Of a stretch of 64,000 bases of DNA, positions 33,023-43,700 are shown piece by piece. The stretch covers positions 1 through 64,000 of the forward strand of contig JABLYX010000010.1 in the NCBI GenBank assembly GCA_018265615.1. The letters are read 5' to 3'. The first letter of the stretch is position 1. Every line of letters begins with the position of its first letter. The notes beneath the pieces are model-generated. The model had not been told where the DNA came from. It saw nothing but the letters and a program-made list of their open reading frames with translations, and did not search any database. The stretch comes from Lentisphaeria bacterium (GTDB taxonomy: Bacteria; Verrucomicrobiota; Lentisphaeria; Victivallales; Victivallaceae). The position numbers and the translations under genes are program-made.

Positions 33023-34339
33023 TTATTCCACACTCAGCTTCTTCACGTACTCAAGATCGCCGCGACTGACCTCGTAACGGATCCCCGGCTCGGGGCCGAA
33101 CAGGATCGAATTGTCATCCTCCTGGAACAGCGTCCCCACCTCCACGCGCCCGTCGCGATACTTGATTTCGCAATTCGCGATCCAGACGTCGATCGTCTTG
33201 GGCCGGGTCAGCTTGCCCTTCTCCACCGTGACCGGTATCGTACGGGTCGCCGGCCGGGCACGCGGATGGGAAACCGTCACCTTATGCTCGCCGGGAGCCA
33301 ACCCGCTGACGCGAATGACTTTCGTCACCGCTTTCGACTCCGGATTCTCCTCCGTCCTGCCGAGCTCCCTGCCGTCAAGCGCGACCAGCACGCCGGCGGG
33401 ACGGACATCGAGCTCCAACTCTCCGGTGCTCGACAGCAGCACAAGCTTGATCTCATCTTTGTAACCGGAAGTAATTTCGACTTTGCGCGTGACCGGATCG
33501 AACCCATCCTTCTCCGCCCGCACCTCGTAGACCGCCGCCGGCAGGTCGGTCAGAATGCACGGAGTCACGCCGCGCTTCTTATTGTTGATGAACACCGCCG
33601 CACCGTCCGGGACGCTGCTGATCGTGATTCCGCCCGGAAGCGGCGTAAGCGCATACTCCATCTTGAAGTTCTCTCCGCGGCTCAGCGTCACGGTCTGCTC
33701 CTGCGGCGAGAATCCGGCCAGCTCGAAACGGAGTTTATACTTGCCCTCCGTCAGCTCCCCGCGGTAGGGGGTCGCCCCGACGACGCGGCCGTCGATCGTC
33801 AGCTGCGCCCGGGGCGGCTTGCTCAGGAATTCGACCTTGACCATATTCGCGTCGAGGTCGATCATCACCTGCTTCGGGCGAGCGCTGTCGACCGACCACT
33901 TCACCTCCCGTTCCGCATAGCCCGGCATGCGCAACTGGCCGGTATACTCCCTGCCCGGCATGACCTTTTCAAGCACGATCGGCGTAGCGCCCAGCACCCG
34001 CCCGTCAACCACCAGCTGTGCGCCGGCCGGCTTCGTGGCGATCAGCACCGCGGCGGTTTCCCGCTTCAGTGAAACATCGATTTTGCGCTTTTCGGAATCC
34101 TTCAGAACGACCGTCTCCCACTTGCGCTCGCAGCCCGGCGCATGATACTTGAAAAGATATGTCCCGCCGTTCAGCTTGAAAGTCACCGGCGCCCGGCCGA
34201 CCCTGCGGTCGCCCACACTGAGCGTCATACCCTCCGGGCCGGTCACTGTGACGACCGCCTTTTCGGGAGCCTTCGAGCAGCCGGCGAAAATGCCGGCCGC
34301 CGCCAATATGCCTACTGCAATCCGAATCCCCACCTTCAT
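33023..34339 (-). CDS. PEGA-repeat lipoprotein
   Basis: 438 residues. Signal peptide with lipobox GIFAGC, then about five PEGA repeats, each with a pattern like PxGAxLxVDGRxLGxTP followed by GYxxR (for example AGAQLVVDGRVLGATP, RAQLTIDGRVVGATP, DGAAVFINNKKRGVTP). PEGA modules are surface or periplasmic beta-domains. The C-terminus (KYRDGRVEVGTLFQEDDN) is distinct. Last gene of the Tad-like operon, overlapping the FHA gene by 4 bases; it may be an outer-membrane or peptidoglycan anchor for the machine. Confidence 0.9.
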   Translation of the reverse strand: MKVGIRIAVGILAAAGIFAGCSKAPEKAVVTVTGPEGMTLSVGDRRVGRAPVTFKLNGGTYLFKYHAPGCERKWETVVLKDSEKRKIDVSLKRETAAVLIATKPAGAQLVVDGRVLGATPIVLEKVMPGREYTGQLRMPGYAEREVKWSVDSARPKQVMIDLDANMVKVEFLSKPPRAQLTIDGRVVGATPYRGELTEGKYKLRFELAGFSPQEQTVTLSRGENFKMEYALTPLPGGITISSVPDGAAVFINNKKRGVTPCILTDLPAAVYEVRAEKDGFDPVTRKVEITSGYKDEIKLVLLSSTGELELDVRPAGVLVALDGRELGRTEENPESKAVTKVIRVSGLAPGEHKVTVSHPRARPATRTIPVTVEKGKLTRPKTIDVWIANCEIKYRDGRVEVGTLFQEDDNSILFGPEPGIRYEVSRGDLEYVKKLSVE

Positions 34340-35772
34340 CGTTTCCGCCCCCTCAGCCAGGAATCAAGTTTGAACAGCCGCTCCCGCGCAGTCTGATACT
34401 CCCTGGAGTCCTCGTCAGAGAGCTCCATCGCCTGCAAGAGGACATTGCGCATTCCGTCGAAATCCCGGATCTGCCCGAACCGCACCCGCTCAACCTCAAG
34501 GTTGTCGAGCTTACGCGCCCGGAGCGACTCCGCCTCTTCCAGCCGTTTGCGCGCCCGGTCCCAGAGCGGCGGACGCGGGGAGAACTGCTCCAATGCGCCG
34601 ACCACAAGCCGGTAGCGGCGGATCGCGTCGCGCAGATTGCTGCCTTTCGCTTCGCGGTTCCCGTAATAATCCTCGGCTTTGGCGAAATTCGATTCCGCCT
34701 GCCGCTTCAGCTCTTCCGGCGTAAGTGAAATCGTCTGGAGCCCGTAATTCTCGGCCAGGTCGCTGACCAGGCTCTCCAGGAGCCCGAAGCTGCCGGGCGT
34801 ATAGCTGCCCACGTAATGCAGCTCCCGGACCCGGGTGCCGTCGGCGATCATCGCGCTGCGCTTCTGCGTTTCGTCCGCTCCCGGCGACGGCTCCGTCGAC
34901 ACCTCGTTCCAGATCCCGGAGCTGTTGACCCGGCTCCGGAACACCTCCACCGTCTCCTCGCTCATCTTCTCCGTCCGGCTCACATGGCGCTGGGATTTGA
35001 TGTCGTCAATCGTGAATTCCAACCGTTCCTCCTCCAGAAGCAGCGTAAAACGGAACACATTGTCCCGCGAAACGACCGATTTTTCGTAGAAGAGCGAGAA
35101 CGGGCCGGAGGCGGCCGCAGGCGCCGCCTGCCGCACCTGCCCTTTCGGGGACATCGCAAGCATCGCCGCGCCGATGCAGATGATCGCGAGCGCGCCAATG
35201 AGCACATAGAAAAATCCCCCCGAAAAACGGCGCTTCTTTCCCTCCGTCGCGGGAGCGGCTTCGCCGGCCTGCTCCTTCGCCTTCTTCTTCGGGTCGAACA
35301 GCATATCGGATCCGGCGGAGAAGAGCGCGGAAAGCTCCTCCAGCTTCGTTCCTCCCTTCGGAGGCGCGGGCGGCGGCTCCAGAACAACCGTCTTTTCCGC
35401 CGGCAGCACGGAGGTCTTGCGCGACTCCGAGGACGCGGATTCGTCGCCCACCGTGCTGAACACAAGCTGCGGCGCAGTATCGTCAAACCCGCCGACCCGG
35501 ATCATCTGGTCTCCGAATTCGACGGTGTCCCCCTCGGCCAGCTCCTGCTCGCCGTCGATCTTCACCCGGTTCACCTTGACGCCGTTGGTGCTGCCGAGAT
35601 CCTTCACAATCCAGGCCCCGGAGCCGCCGCGGCACAGCTTCGCATGATACCGGGAGACGCCGGCGGCGGGCACCCGGAGGATATTATCCTCCTCACGCCC
35701 GACCGTGATCTCCGGCAGCGCGAATTCGATCTCCTCGTCGCTCCTCGGACCATTGACAAAAAATATTTTCAT
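34336..35772 (-). CDS. FHA-domain membrane protein
   Basis: 478 residues. N-terminal FHA domain (VGREEDNIL, VSRYHAKL, LGSTNGVKVN) that binds phosphothreonine, a charged linker, one transmembrane helix (GFFYVLIGALAIICIGAAML, about 195-215) and a C-terminal extracytoplasmic helical region. It could relay Ser/Thr-kinase signals to the Tad machine; the only kinase seen is at 5.4-6.4 kb. ATGA overlaps on both sides. Confidence 0.88.
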   Translation of the reverse strand: MKIFFVNGPRSDEEIEFALPEITVGREEDNILRVPAAGVSRYHAKLCRGGSGAWIVKDLGSTNGVKVNRVKIDGEQELAEGDTVEFGDQMIRVGGFDDTAPQLVFSTVGDESASSESRKTSVLPAEKTVVLEPPPAPPKGGTKLEELSALFSAGSDMLFDPKKKAKEQAGEAAPATEGKKRRFSGGFFYVLIGALAIICIGAAMLAMSPKGQVRQAAPAAASGPFSLFYEKSVVSRDNVFRFTLLLEEERLEFTIDDIKSQRHVSRTEKMSEETVEVFRSRVNSSGIWNEVSTEPSPGADETQKRSAMIADGTRVRELHYVGSYTPGSFGLLESLVSDLAENYGLQTISLTPEELKRQAESNFAKAEDYYGNREAKGSNLRDAIRRYRLVVGALEQFSPRPPLWDRARKRLEEAESLRARKLDNLEVERVRFGQIRDFDGMRNVLLQAMELSDEDSREYQTARERLFKLDSWLRGRKR

Positions 35773-36215
35773 TCCTCTCTCCCGCCGGCTTTCCGCGGCA
35801 CGATGGTTGCATTTTCAGCATTAAGAATAGCACGCCTGCGTAATTTTTCAATTGTTTCCGGCGACAATGTCGAATTTAAATTCAGATGGTGCCCCGCCTC
35901 CGTCGCACTCTCCGCAATTCCGCCCTCCGGCAGTTCAACCACCGTCACCGCGCCGCGGCAGGATACCGACAGCCGCCACGGCTTCACCCCGGGACAGACC
36001 TTCAGCACCTTCGAGCCGGCATCCAGGAAAATCACATCGATCGGCATTGCCATCCACATGGTATGGATGGCGCCGCAGCGCGGGAAAATCATCGCATCCA
36101 TCCCCTCTTCCACGTCGAACCGGCGCCCGATCATCCCCTGGAGCCGCTGCCGCCACGAGAACGCCCAGAGCGGACGGCGCGCCACATAACGCAGAGAGTC
36201 GAGATTGAAAATCAT
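35769..36215 (-). CDS. DUF192-family protein
   Basis: 148 residues matching DUF192: WRQRLQGMIGRRF, then GAIHTMWMAMPIDVIFLD and CPGVKPWRLSVSC, VELPEGGIAES. Family members are small beta-proteins of unknown function that are often exported; no signal peptide is evident here. DUF192 genes are frequently embedded in Tad clusters. Confidence 0.85.
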   Translation of the reverse strand: MIFNLDSLRYVARRPLWAFSWRQRLQGMIGRRFDVEEGMDAMIFPRCGAIHTMWMAMPIDVIFLDAGSKVLKVCPGVKPWRLSVSCRGAVTVVELPEGGIAESATEAGHHLNLNSTLSPETIEKLRRRAILNAENATIVPRKAGGREE

Positions 36216-36227
36216 ATTTCCCCCTCC

Positions 36228-37106
36228 CTACTGGAACATCGACAGGACCCGCAGCGCGAACGGGCCGATCAGGATCAGCATCACCGCCGGAAGGATGCAG
36301 ACGATGATCGGCATGATGATCTTCACCGAAGCCTCGTTTGCGAGCTTCTCCGCCAGCGTGAAACGTTTGTTGCGCTGCATGTCGCTTTGAATGCGCAGGA
36401 TCTGCGCAATCGACACGCCGAGTTCCTCCGCCTGGATGATCGAATTCATCGCGGCCGTAAGGTCGGTTTGCCGCACGCGCTGCGTCAACGCCCGCAGCGC
36501 GTCGGCGCGCTTCCGCCCGAACTGGATCTCCTGGAACGTCCGCATGAGCTCCTCCCCGAGCGGGTCGAGCTTGCGCCGGGCGAGGATGTCGCGCAGCGCC
36601 GAAAGGAGGTCGCGGCCCGACTCCACCGAAAGCGTCAGCAGATCGAGCACATTCGGCAGCGCCTTCATGATCGACAGGTGCCGCCGCTTGATCTCGCCGG
36701 AGAGCCACAGCCCCGGATACATCGCAAACAACAGCGCCAGCAGTGCCCAACCCCAGAAATAACCGGCCAGCAGCCCCAGCAGCAGCAGGAGAAACGCAAC
36801 GAGCAGGAATACCAGCCGCAGCGCAATGAAATCGACGGGGGAGAACACCTCGCCCAGCCCCGCCATCCAGAGGCGCGGCGCAATCAAATCGCGCCAGCCC
36901 GCCAGCGACGGCCCCGCCGCCAGCGGCCGGGTCATCGTGATGAACGGCAGCAGCAGCCGGACCAGGAGCGGCATCCGCCGCGGCATGTTTTCCCGCTTCT
37001 CCGAAAGGTCGACCGCCGAAAGGAACCTGCCGAAAAAGAGCGCAAGGCATCCGACCGAAATGGCGGCGCATATCGCCGTGACGAGTTGTATTACTGTTCC
37101 GAACAC
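36228..37106 (-). CDS. tadC: Tad secretion inner-membrane protein TadC
   Basis: 292 residues with the T2SF (GspF-like) domain. Membrane segments lie at the N-terminus (about 1-25), in the middle (about 90-125) and at the end (IIMPIIVCILPAVMLILIGP). The conserved T2SF helix region is ALRDILARRKLDPLGEEL and QSDMQRNKRFTLAEKLANEA. Partner of TadB in the inner-membrane platform. GTG start with GAGG 6 nt upstream. Confidence 0.88.
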   Translation of the reverse strand: MFGTVIQLVTAICAAISVGCLALFFGRFLSAVDLSEKRENMPRRMPLLVRLLLPFITMTRPLAAGPSLAGWRDLIAPRLWMAGLGEVFSPVDFIALRLVFLLVAFLLLLLGLLAGYFWGWALLALLFAMYPGLWLSGEIKRRHLSIMKALPNVLDLLTLSVESGRDLLSALRDILARRKLDPLGEELMRTFQEIQFGRKRADALRALTQRVRQTDLTAAMNSIIQAEELGVSIAQILRIQSDMQRNKRFTLAEKLANEASVKIIMPIIVCILPAVMLILIGPFALRVLSMFQ

Positions 37107-37115
37107 ATGATACCT

Positions 37116-38000
37116 CTATACGTCGATGGTGGTGATTTTCCGGATCCACAGAAAGCCCAGCACGTCCAGGACCACAACCAGGATCACGGCGATGATTCCG
37201 AGCGGGCTCGCGTAGAATTCATTCATGAGCGCCGGGCTCGCCCAGGACATCATGAACATGAGGACGAACGGCAGCAGCGCGATCACGATCGCCTGCAGCC
37301 GCCCCATCGCCGTCAGGGCGCGCACCTTGTTCGAAATCTTCACGCGCTCGCGGATCAGCGACGCGACGCGCTCAAGCGTGCCGGTCAGTTCGCCGCCGGT
37401 CTGGCGGGCGGTCAGAATCGCGGTCGCCACGAGCTCGAAATCCTCGGATCCGAGGCGACGGTTCATGTTCTCCAGCGCCTGCTCGAGCGGAACGCCGAGC
37501 CGGATCTCCTGCGTAAGCAGCCGGAATTCAACCGATACCGGGTGGATGTTCTGGTCCGCAACCTCATCCAGCGCCTGATTGATGCTGAATCCCGCCTTGA
37601 GCGAGCTTGAAATCATCCCGAGCGCCTCCTCCAGCTGAATGTTGAATTTCTGCAGCCGCCGGACGCGGAGACAGCGCAGAATCAGGCGCGGCATCCAGAA
37701 CAGCACCGTGCCGATCCCCAGGATGAGGAGCCACCCCCATTTCCATGAAAACGATTCCACCTGCGTCGAAAACAGGATCGCCGCAACGATCATCCCCGCC
37801 GTCGCAACGCCGAGGCTCAGGTCGAGCACCCGGCCCGCCGGCATCTGGATCAGCACATCGTCGAGCTCGGTGCTCGCCTCTTCCAGAAACCGCTCCCGGT
37901 AACGCGCCGCGACGTAAAGGCAGAATTCAATCAGGACCACCGTCGCGAAAAACACGCTGAAAAAAGCGAACAGGCCGGGCCAGAAAGAGTTGTTCAGCAT
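37116..38000 (-). CDS. tadB: Tad secretion inner-membrane protein TadB
   Basis: 294 residues, T2SF domain: LEEALGMISSSLKAGFSINQAL, QEIRLGVPLEQALENMNRRL, TGGELTGTLERVASLIRER. Hydrophobic segments at the N-terminus, about 65-100 and the C-terminus. Directly follows tadA with no gap, in the usual tadA-tadB-tadC order. Confidence 0.9.
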   Translation of the reverse strand: MLNNSFWPGLFAFFSVFFATVVLIEFCLYVAARYRERFLEEASTELDDVLIQMPAGRVLDLSLGVATAGMIVAAILFSTQVESFSWKWGWLLILGIGTVLFWMPRLILRCLRVRRLQKFNIQLEEALGMISSSLKAGFSINQALDEVADQNIHPVSVEFRLLTQEIRLGVPLEQALENMNRRLGSEDFELVATAILTARQTGGELTGTLERVASLIRERVKISNKVRALTAMGRLQAIVIALLPFVLMFMMSWASPALMNEFYASPLGIIAVILVVVLDVLGFLWIRKITTIDV

Positions 38001-39752
38001 TTACGCCTCCTCCCTGCGTTCCGGGTTGAACATCGAAATATCGCAGTCAAGCTTCGCGCGCTCGATCTCCTCCATGAAGGTCGGCAGGTTCCCGGTCGGC
38101 TCGAAGACGCCGGTGATGCGGTTCTCCGTATCCCAGCCGGTCTGACGGAAGACGAAAAGGTCCTGCATCGTGATGATGTCGCCCTCCATCTTCGTGATCT
38201 CGCTGACACTGATCAGCTTGCGGCTGCCGTCGCGTTCGCGGCTGATCTGCACGACGATCTGGATCGCCGAAGCGACCTGCTCGCGGATCGCCCGCAGCGG
38301 CAGGTCGAAGCCGGCCATCAGCACAAGCGTTTCGAGGCGCGCGAGCGCATCGCGCGCGGAGTTCGCGTGGATCGTGGTCAGACTGCCGTCGTGGCCGGTA
38401 TTCATCGCCTGAAGCATGTCGAGCGCCTCGCCGCCGCGGCACTCGCCCACGACGATCCGGTCGGGCCGCATGCGCAGCGCGTTGCGGACAAGGTCGCGGA
38501 TCGTGACCGCCCCCTTGCCCTCCACGTTCGGCGGGCGCGACTCAAGACGCACGAGGTGCTCCTGGTGGAGCTGGAGCTCCGCCGCGTCCTCGATGGTCAC
38601 GATGCGCTCGCTGTTCGGCAGAAATGAGCTCAGCACGTTCAGCAGCGTGGTCTTGCCGGAGCCGGTACCGCCGGAAATCAGGATGTTCTTCCGGACCGCC
38701 ACGCAGATCGAGAGAAATTTGATGATGTCGACCGAAACCGAGCCGAACCGGACAAGATCCTCCGCCTGAAGCGGCTTCCGGGAGAATTTTCGGATCGTGA
38801 CCGTCGGCCCGACCAGCGACAGCGGCGGGATGATCGCATTCACGCGGCTGCCGTCGGACAACCGCGCGTCAACCATCGGAGAGCTCTCGTCGATGCGCCG
38901 CCCGAGCGGAGAGACGATGCGCTCGATCGCGGAGAGCACCTGCCCGTTCCCGGCGAACGCCGTATCGGTCCGATAGAGGACGCCGCCCTTTTCAACGAAC
39001 ACCTGGTCGGGTCCGTTCACCATGATTTCCGTCAGGTCGTCGCGTTCGATCAGCGACTCAAGCGGGCCGAGCCCGACCGCTTCCTGATAGAGTTCCTTCT
39101 CGACGACCGCGATGTCGATTCCGGGCGGCAGCTGGATCGTCAGCTGCGAAAGAATTTCGCGGATCATCGTCCGCGCCTGTTTGGAGAGATCCTCGCTGCT
39201 CACGCCGGATACCGCGAGTTTCTTCAGGTTCAGCCGCTTCAGCAGCTCCCTGTGAGCATGCTTCTTGATCTCCTGAACGATGGGGCGCAGGTTCTCCGGA
39301 ACGCCGGAAATGCGAAGCACCGGAATCTCCTGCTTGCGCGGCGTAAGAACGTTCAGCGCCTGTTTCGGCGGCACCGCCGGGGCGGCGGGCAAAGCCGGTT
39401 TCGCAGCAGCCGCGGCGAGAGGGCGCTCCGCAGCGGCCGGCGCCTTCTCCTCCGGCTGCTGCCGGACCCGCAGGACCGCCTTGCCGATCCTGATCTTCGT
39501 CCCGAACGGAATCTCGTACGGCTGGTTCGGAAACAGCGTGCTGCCGTCCTCCATCTCCGTGCCGTTCCTGCTGCCGAGGTCCATGACGAGCAGCCGGTTG
39601 TCACGGACGATCAGCTGCGCGTGCCGGGTGGAAATCTCCGGCCGCTGGAGCCGGATATGGCACTCTTTGCCGGTCCCGACCAGATAGGCTCCGGCGGGGA
39701 GCCGTGCGGCCGTCGTCGGGGCGCCGGGCTGCTGAATCTCAAGTTCGAGCAT
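38001..39752 (-). CDS. tadA: FHA-TadA/CpaF secretion ATPase fusion
   Basis: 583 residues. N-terminal FHA domain (about 1-100: LVGTGKECHIRL, EISTRHAQLI, LGSRNGTEM), a Pro/Ala linker, then the CpaF-type ATPase with Walker A SGGTGSGKTTLLNVLSS, Walker B-like RPDRIVVGECRGGEALDML and arginine fingers in NAIIPPLSLVGPTVTIRKFS. It powers Tad pilus or secretion assembly. The FHA fusion is not part of the standard TadA and suggests phosphorylation control. Confidence 0.93.
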   Translation of the reverse strand: MLELEIQQPGAPTTAARLPAGAYLVGTGKECHIRLQRPEISTRHAQLIVRDNRLLVMDLGSRNGTEMEDGSTLFPNQPYEIPFGTKIRIGKAVLRVRQQPEEKAPAAAERPLAAAAAKPALPAAPAVPPKQALNVLTPRKQEIPVLRISGVPENLRPIVQEIKKHAHRELLKRLNLKKLAVSGVSSEDLSKQARTMIREILSQLTIQLPPGIDIAVVEKELYQEAVGLGPLESLIERDDLTEIMVNGPDQVFVEKGGVLYRTDTAFAGNGQVLSAIERIVSPLGRRIDESSPMVDARLSDGSRVNAIIPPLSLVGPTVTIRKFSRKPLQAEDLVRFGSVSVDIIKFLSICVAVRKNILISGGTGSGKTTLLNVLSSFLPNSERIVTIEDAAELQLHQEHLVRLESRPPNVEGKGAVTIRDLVRNALRMRPDRIVVGECRGGEALDMLQAMNTGHDGSLTTIHANSARDALARLETLVLMAGFDLPLRAIREQVASAIQIVVQISRERDGSRKLISVSEITKMEGDIITMQDLFVFRQTGWDTENRITGVFEPTGNLPTFMEEIERAKLDCDISMFNPERREEA

Positions 39753-39773
39753 CGGAGAATCCTCCCTTTCCGC

Positions 39774-40565
39774 TTACTTGAGCATCCGGCGCTCTTCGCG
39801 CTTCTGGTTGTACTTCGGTATCTCCTGCTCGAGCAGCTTGAAGTTCACGCTGCGCGACTCGATGTTGCGTTCGATCCGCTCATCCTCGAAGTTGCGCAGC
39901 GACAGCGTGAGCTTGCCCTTCTGCGCGGCGAAGACGATCATTTCGACCTCTTCGGGGTAGAGCAGCAGCGTGGCCGTCCCGTACGTGCGCGCCCCATTGG
40001 GGTCGAGCGCCCCCGCCCCCCAGCGGCTGCCGACGGCGAGGACCTTCACATTCTGCAGGATCGTGAGCGTGACCGTATCGAGCGAGCTGTCGCCGCGCAC
40101 GTCCGGGAAACGGAACGTGCCGATCACGTCGACATTGTCGTTCGGCTGGATCAGGTTGTTGACCGAGGAAACCGGGTCGACCGGAATCGCGACCGCGCGG
40201 TAATCGCGCTGGATCACGCCGGAGAATCCCTGCCGCTGCGACAGCGGCTTCAGGTCGGTGCTCTGCAGAGTCTGCCCGGCCGACATCGAAACCTCGAGCC
40301 GGCGGCCGATCACACGTGAGACCTCGGACCACGGAATTTCGCGGCTCAGCCCTCCTTCGCTCGGGCGGCGCTCCGTCTCGAATCGCGCGAGGTCCCCCTG
40401 CTTGAGCTCGTCTCCTTCGACCATATTCCGGGTCAGGCGGATCAGGACGACGGTCTGCGAAGTGCCGCGTATGTTGCGCCTTTCGGCTTCCAGTTGCTGA
40501 TACGTGAGAACAAACGCGATGACACCGAAAAGCACCGCACCGAGCAACAACATTTTCTGCCGCAT
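39774..40565 (-). CDS. cpaB: Flp pilus assembly protein CpaB/RcpC
   Basis: 263 residues. One N-terminal membrane helix (LLLGAVLFGVIAFVLTY) and the SAF/RcpC region: TRNMVEGDELKQGDLARF, SMSAGQTLQSTDLKPL, AVAIPVDPVSSVNNLIQPND. CpaB is a periplasmic component near the secretin. First gene of the Tad-like operon; a weak promoter (TGGACT, 18 bp, TATATT) is upstream. Confidence 0.9.
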   Translation of the reverse strand: MRQKMLLLGAVLFGVIAFVLTYQQLEAERRNIRGTSQTVVLIRLTRNMVEGDELKQGDLARFETERRPSEGGLSREIPWSEVSRVIGRRLEVSMSAGQTLQSTDLKPLSQRQGFSGVIQRDYRAVAIPVDPVSSVNNLIQPNDNVDVIGTFRFPDVRGDSSLDTVTLTILQNVKVLAVGSRWGAGALDPNGARTYGTATLLLYPEEVEMIVFAAQKGKLTLSLRNFEDERIERNIESRSVNFKLLEQEIPKYNQKREERRMLK

Positions 40566-40720
40566 ATCCGTCCCTTTTTTTCCGTTCGCCGAATTCCGTT
40601 ATCTGCAATATATACGCAAAAAACGGAAAAGTCCAGTCACCGCTTCAATTTCCCCGGCAAAAAGCGCGTGGATGCGGACGGGAAGCTGCGGCCCGGCACT
40701 TCCGCCGGAGGTGCGACACA

Positions 40721-43700
40721 TCAACGGGTGAGATGATAGGCAAGGGTGCCGCCCGGAAAGAGCGCGGTATCGGCCCGAAAGCGGAAAAGTCCGTTTTTGA
40801 ACGTTCCGCCGGCCGAACCGCGCGGGGAGCCGTCACAGTCAAGCGCGACGACGTCAAACGGCGTCTCCGTCGCAAGCTCGATTGTCGCGCTCCCCCGGAA
40901 GACCAGCAGAGGAAGTTTTCCGCTTTTCGTCAGAAGCGTCTTTGAATCGTTTGAAAAGGAAACGCCGCTGTTCACGGTATTCGTCAGATGGATGACCAGA
41001 ATGGAGCCGCTCCGCGCCAGCGGCTTGCCGTCGAGCGAAATCGCCGCAACCGTCTGGAAACAGGTCGCGTCCCTGACCCGCAGCGTCCCGGCGGCAAGCG
41101 ATCCGCCGTTCAGAGTGACCGATTCGGTGCGCGGCGAAGCGACCGTGAAGCTGTTCGCCTTCGCGTCGAGCCGGAGCTGGCCGGTCGCACTGACCGCAAT
41201 CCGCTTTTCATTCGCCGTGCGCCAGAGCTCCGCGATGCCGCGCTCTTTCAGCAGTTCCGGAGCGGCGGCGGCGCCGGGGGAGAGCCGGACCGCGTTCCCG
41301 GCCGGCCCGTCCTGCGGGAGCGAACCGACTCCGGTGATGAGCCCGAGGTTCAGGAAACGGCTCGGGAACGCCCCCGTGAGGTTCCGCTCGAAACACTCCT
41401 CCGGAACCGTGTACGCATAGGTGACTTTCGCGGACTCCACATCGCCGCGCCGGAACATCGCGATTGCGATTCGGTCCGAGAGCTGCGCCATCGGATCGTT
41501 CGCGGCGTCGAAGCCGTAGGCGGGATCGAGCTTGCGGATGCTCCCCTCGGCGTGGCTCCAGGCAAAGCGGTAGAGCGCATCCCAGTCCTGCAGCGCGGCG
41601 TAGGCGCCGATCAGCGGGCCGCCTTCGGCGCGGTAAATGTTCGGGTTGCAGTAATTGAACTCCGTAATCATGAACGGCTTGCCTGGAATCCGACACGCCA
41701 TGAGGTCGCGCGGCAGGACGGCCATTCGGTTGATCGCCGCCCCCTGGTGGTAGGTGATCGGCAGACTCCAGTTCTTTTCCGTAAAACGCGGATGGTCGAA
41801 GTACATGTGGTTGTCGACCGCGTCGAACCGCCGCCTGAGCAGTGTGAGCGGAATATCGCAGAGATAGTTCAGACTCGTGACAACCGCCTTCATGCCGAGC
41901 TCCTCCTTCACGAACCGGATCTGCTCGGAGATGACCTTCTCCTGAATCTCATGCAGGAAGCGGCGGAAAACGGGATTGCCGTTCGCGGGTGCGCTCTCCG
42001 GAAGCCGCCTTTCACGGCAGTATTGCCGGAACGCCGCTTCATAGAGCTTCGTCCCGTCGGCCGACCGGCTCCAGTGGTCCGAAAGGACCTCTTCATTTAC
42101 GAGATTCACGCAGTAGAGCGCGGGATCCTCCGCCCATGTGAGCCCGGTGTACGGATTGCGGTGGCCCATCCAGCGGCGCGCGAATTCCTTCCAGCTCTGC
42201 ATCGCACCGCGGCTGAAGGGGAGCAGGATCCGGAGCTGGCGCTGGTCGTAGAAGGTGCATTCCGGAATGCCGTCGCCGGGCCTGAAGGCACGGTTCGTGT
42301 AAAGATCGGTCGTGACATAGACGCCCTTTTCCTTCATCCGGAAGAGAAGATAGTCGAGCTTGTCGAGTTGTTCCGGGCTCAGCGTGAGGGAGTCGGGAGC
42401 ATCCGGATCGAGCAGCAGCGTATCGTGGTGATGAATCCGCACGGAGTTGTAACCGCAGTAGACAAAGTAATCCGCCAGTTTGTCAACCTCCGCCTTGTCG
42501 AGATAGTTTGCCGAAAGGCAGAGGTTCGCGCCGTAGAGCCGGATCCGCTTCTCCGGGGCCTTTTCAAAGGTGAAGGTTCCCTGCGGAGACGCCTTGATGA
42601 AGCCGTATTTACCGGCGGGAGCATCCGCGAGAAACGAGAAATCGAGCGCGCCGCCCGGCGTGACGGTGCGCCTGTAGGCGAGCGGCTTCCATTCGCGCCC
42701 CTCCCGGATCTCGACGGGCCTGCCGCCGGCGGGCGCAAACCGGACGGGACGGTCGGAAAGCGCCGCACCGACAATCATCCAGGCCGCGCCCGGGGCCGCC
42801 GTTTCGAAACGCAGCGACCGCGGCCCCGGCTTCGGAAGCGCGAAGCTCGACGCATAGAGCCCGATCTGCGAATCGGGATTGTCCGCGCTCCACGCAATTG
42901 CGGCATTATCTCCGCGAACCGGATTCCACCAGTTGCCGCAATCGATGCGCGCGAGAACCGGGATCCGGACGGCGGAGCTGTCCGCATACTCCGCAACGAT
43001 CGTTCCAAGCGGCCTGCCGTGTTCCGGCGTCCAGGCGGAGCCGTGCAGCAGGTTTACGGCTCCTGCATCATTCGGGGGGAGAGGCAGCGCAACGGCACCG
43101 GGGGCGAAGCCGCGCTCCGCGCCCGCAAGCACGATTGCGCCGCGGCCGCCGTTCTCCGCGGGGTCTGGAACATCGAATTCGAGAGAGTCCAGCGTGATTG
43201 TTCCGGACTTCAGCTTCCGCAGGTCGTTATCCGGCCCCTGATCGGTCCAGCCGCCCTTCCCGTCGCCGGCCCGGTCATCGGAGAAAGCACGGTTGACAAC
43301 TTTCGAAAGGTCGAGCTTCCGGATCACAGGCGAGCCGACCCGGAGATCCAGCCGGAGGACAGCCTCACGCATGCGCCCGGAGTCCGGCGCGGCTCCGAAC
43401 CGGAAGGAGAAAGTATCGTTGCCGAAAGCGCGGTTGTCCTGAATCGTCAGCTTCAGCGGGCTGCCGGCAACCGTAATTTCGTACCCGCCCGCCGCCGTAA
43501 AACGCAACTGCTTCGCATCGGGCTTGCGGAGCAGCGTCAGTTCCCCGAACTCCCCCGGCAGCATGAGCGGACTGCCGTCGACCGTGACCGCCATTTCGCG
43601 GGCGGGCAGCGTGAATGCGCCGTGCAGCGCATTCACAGTCGCCGGTTCCGTGAACCGGGCCCGGAAATCGAGCCGGAACGATTCCCGCCCGGCGGCGGTG

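Noticed and set aside
35886..37610. A plus-strand open frame of 574 codons opposite tadB/tadC/DUF192
   Set aside because: Arg/His/Gln-rich shadow crossing three real genes.
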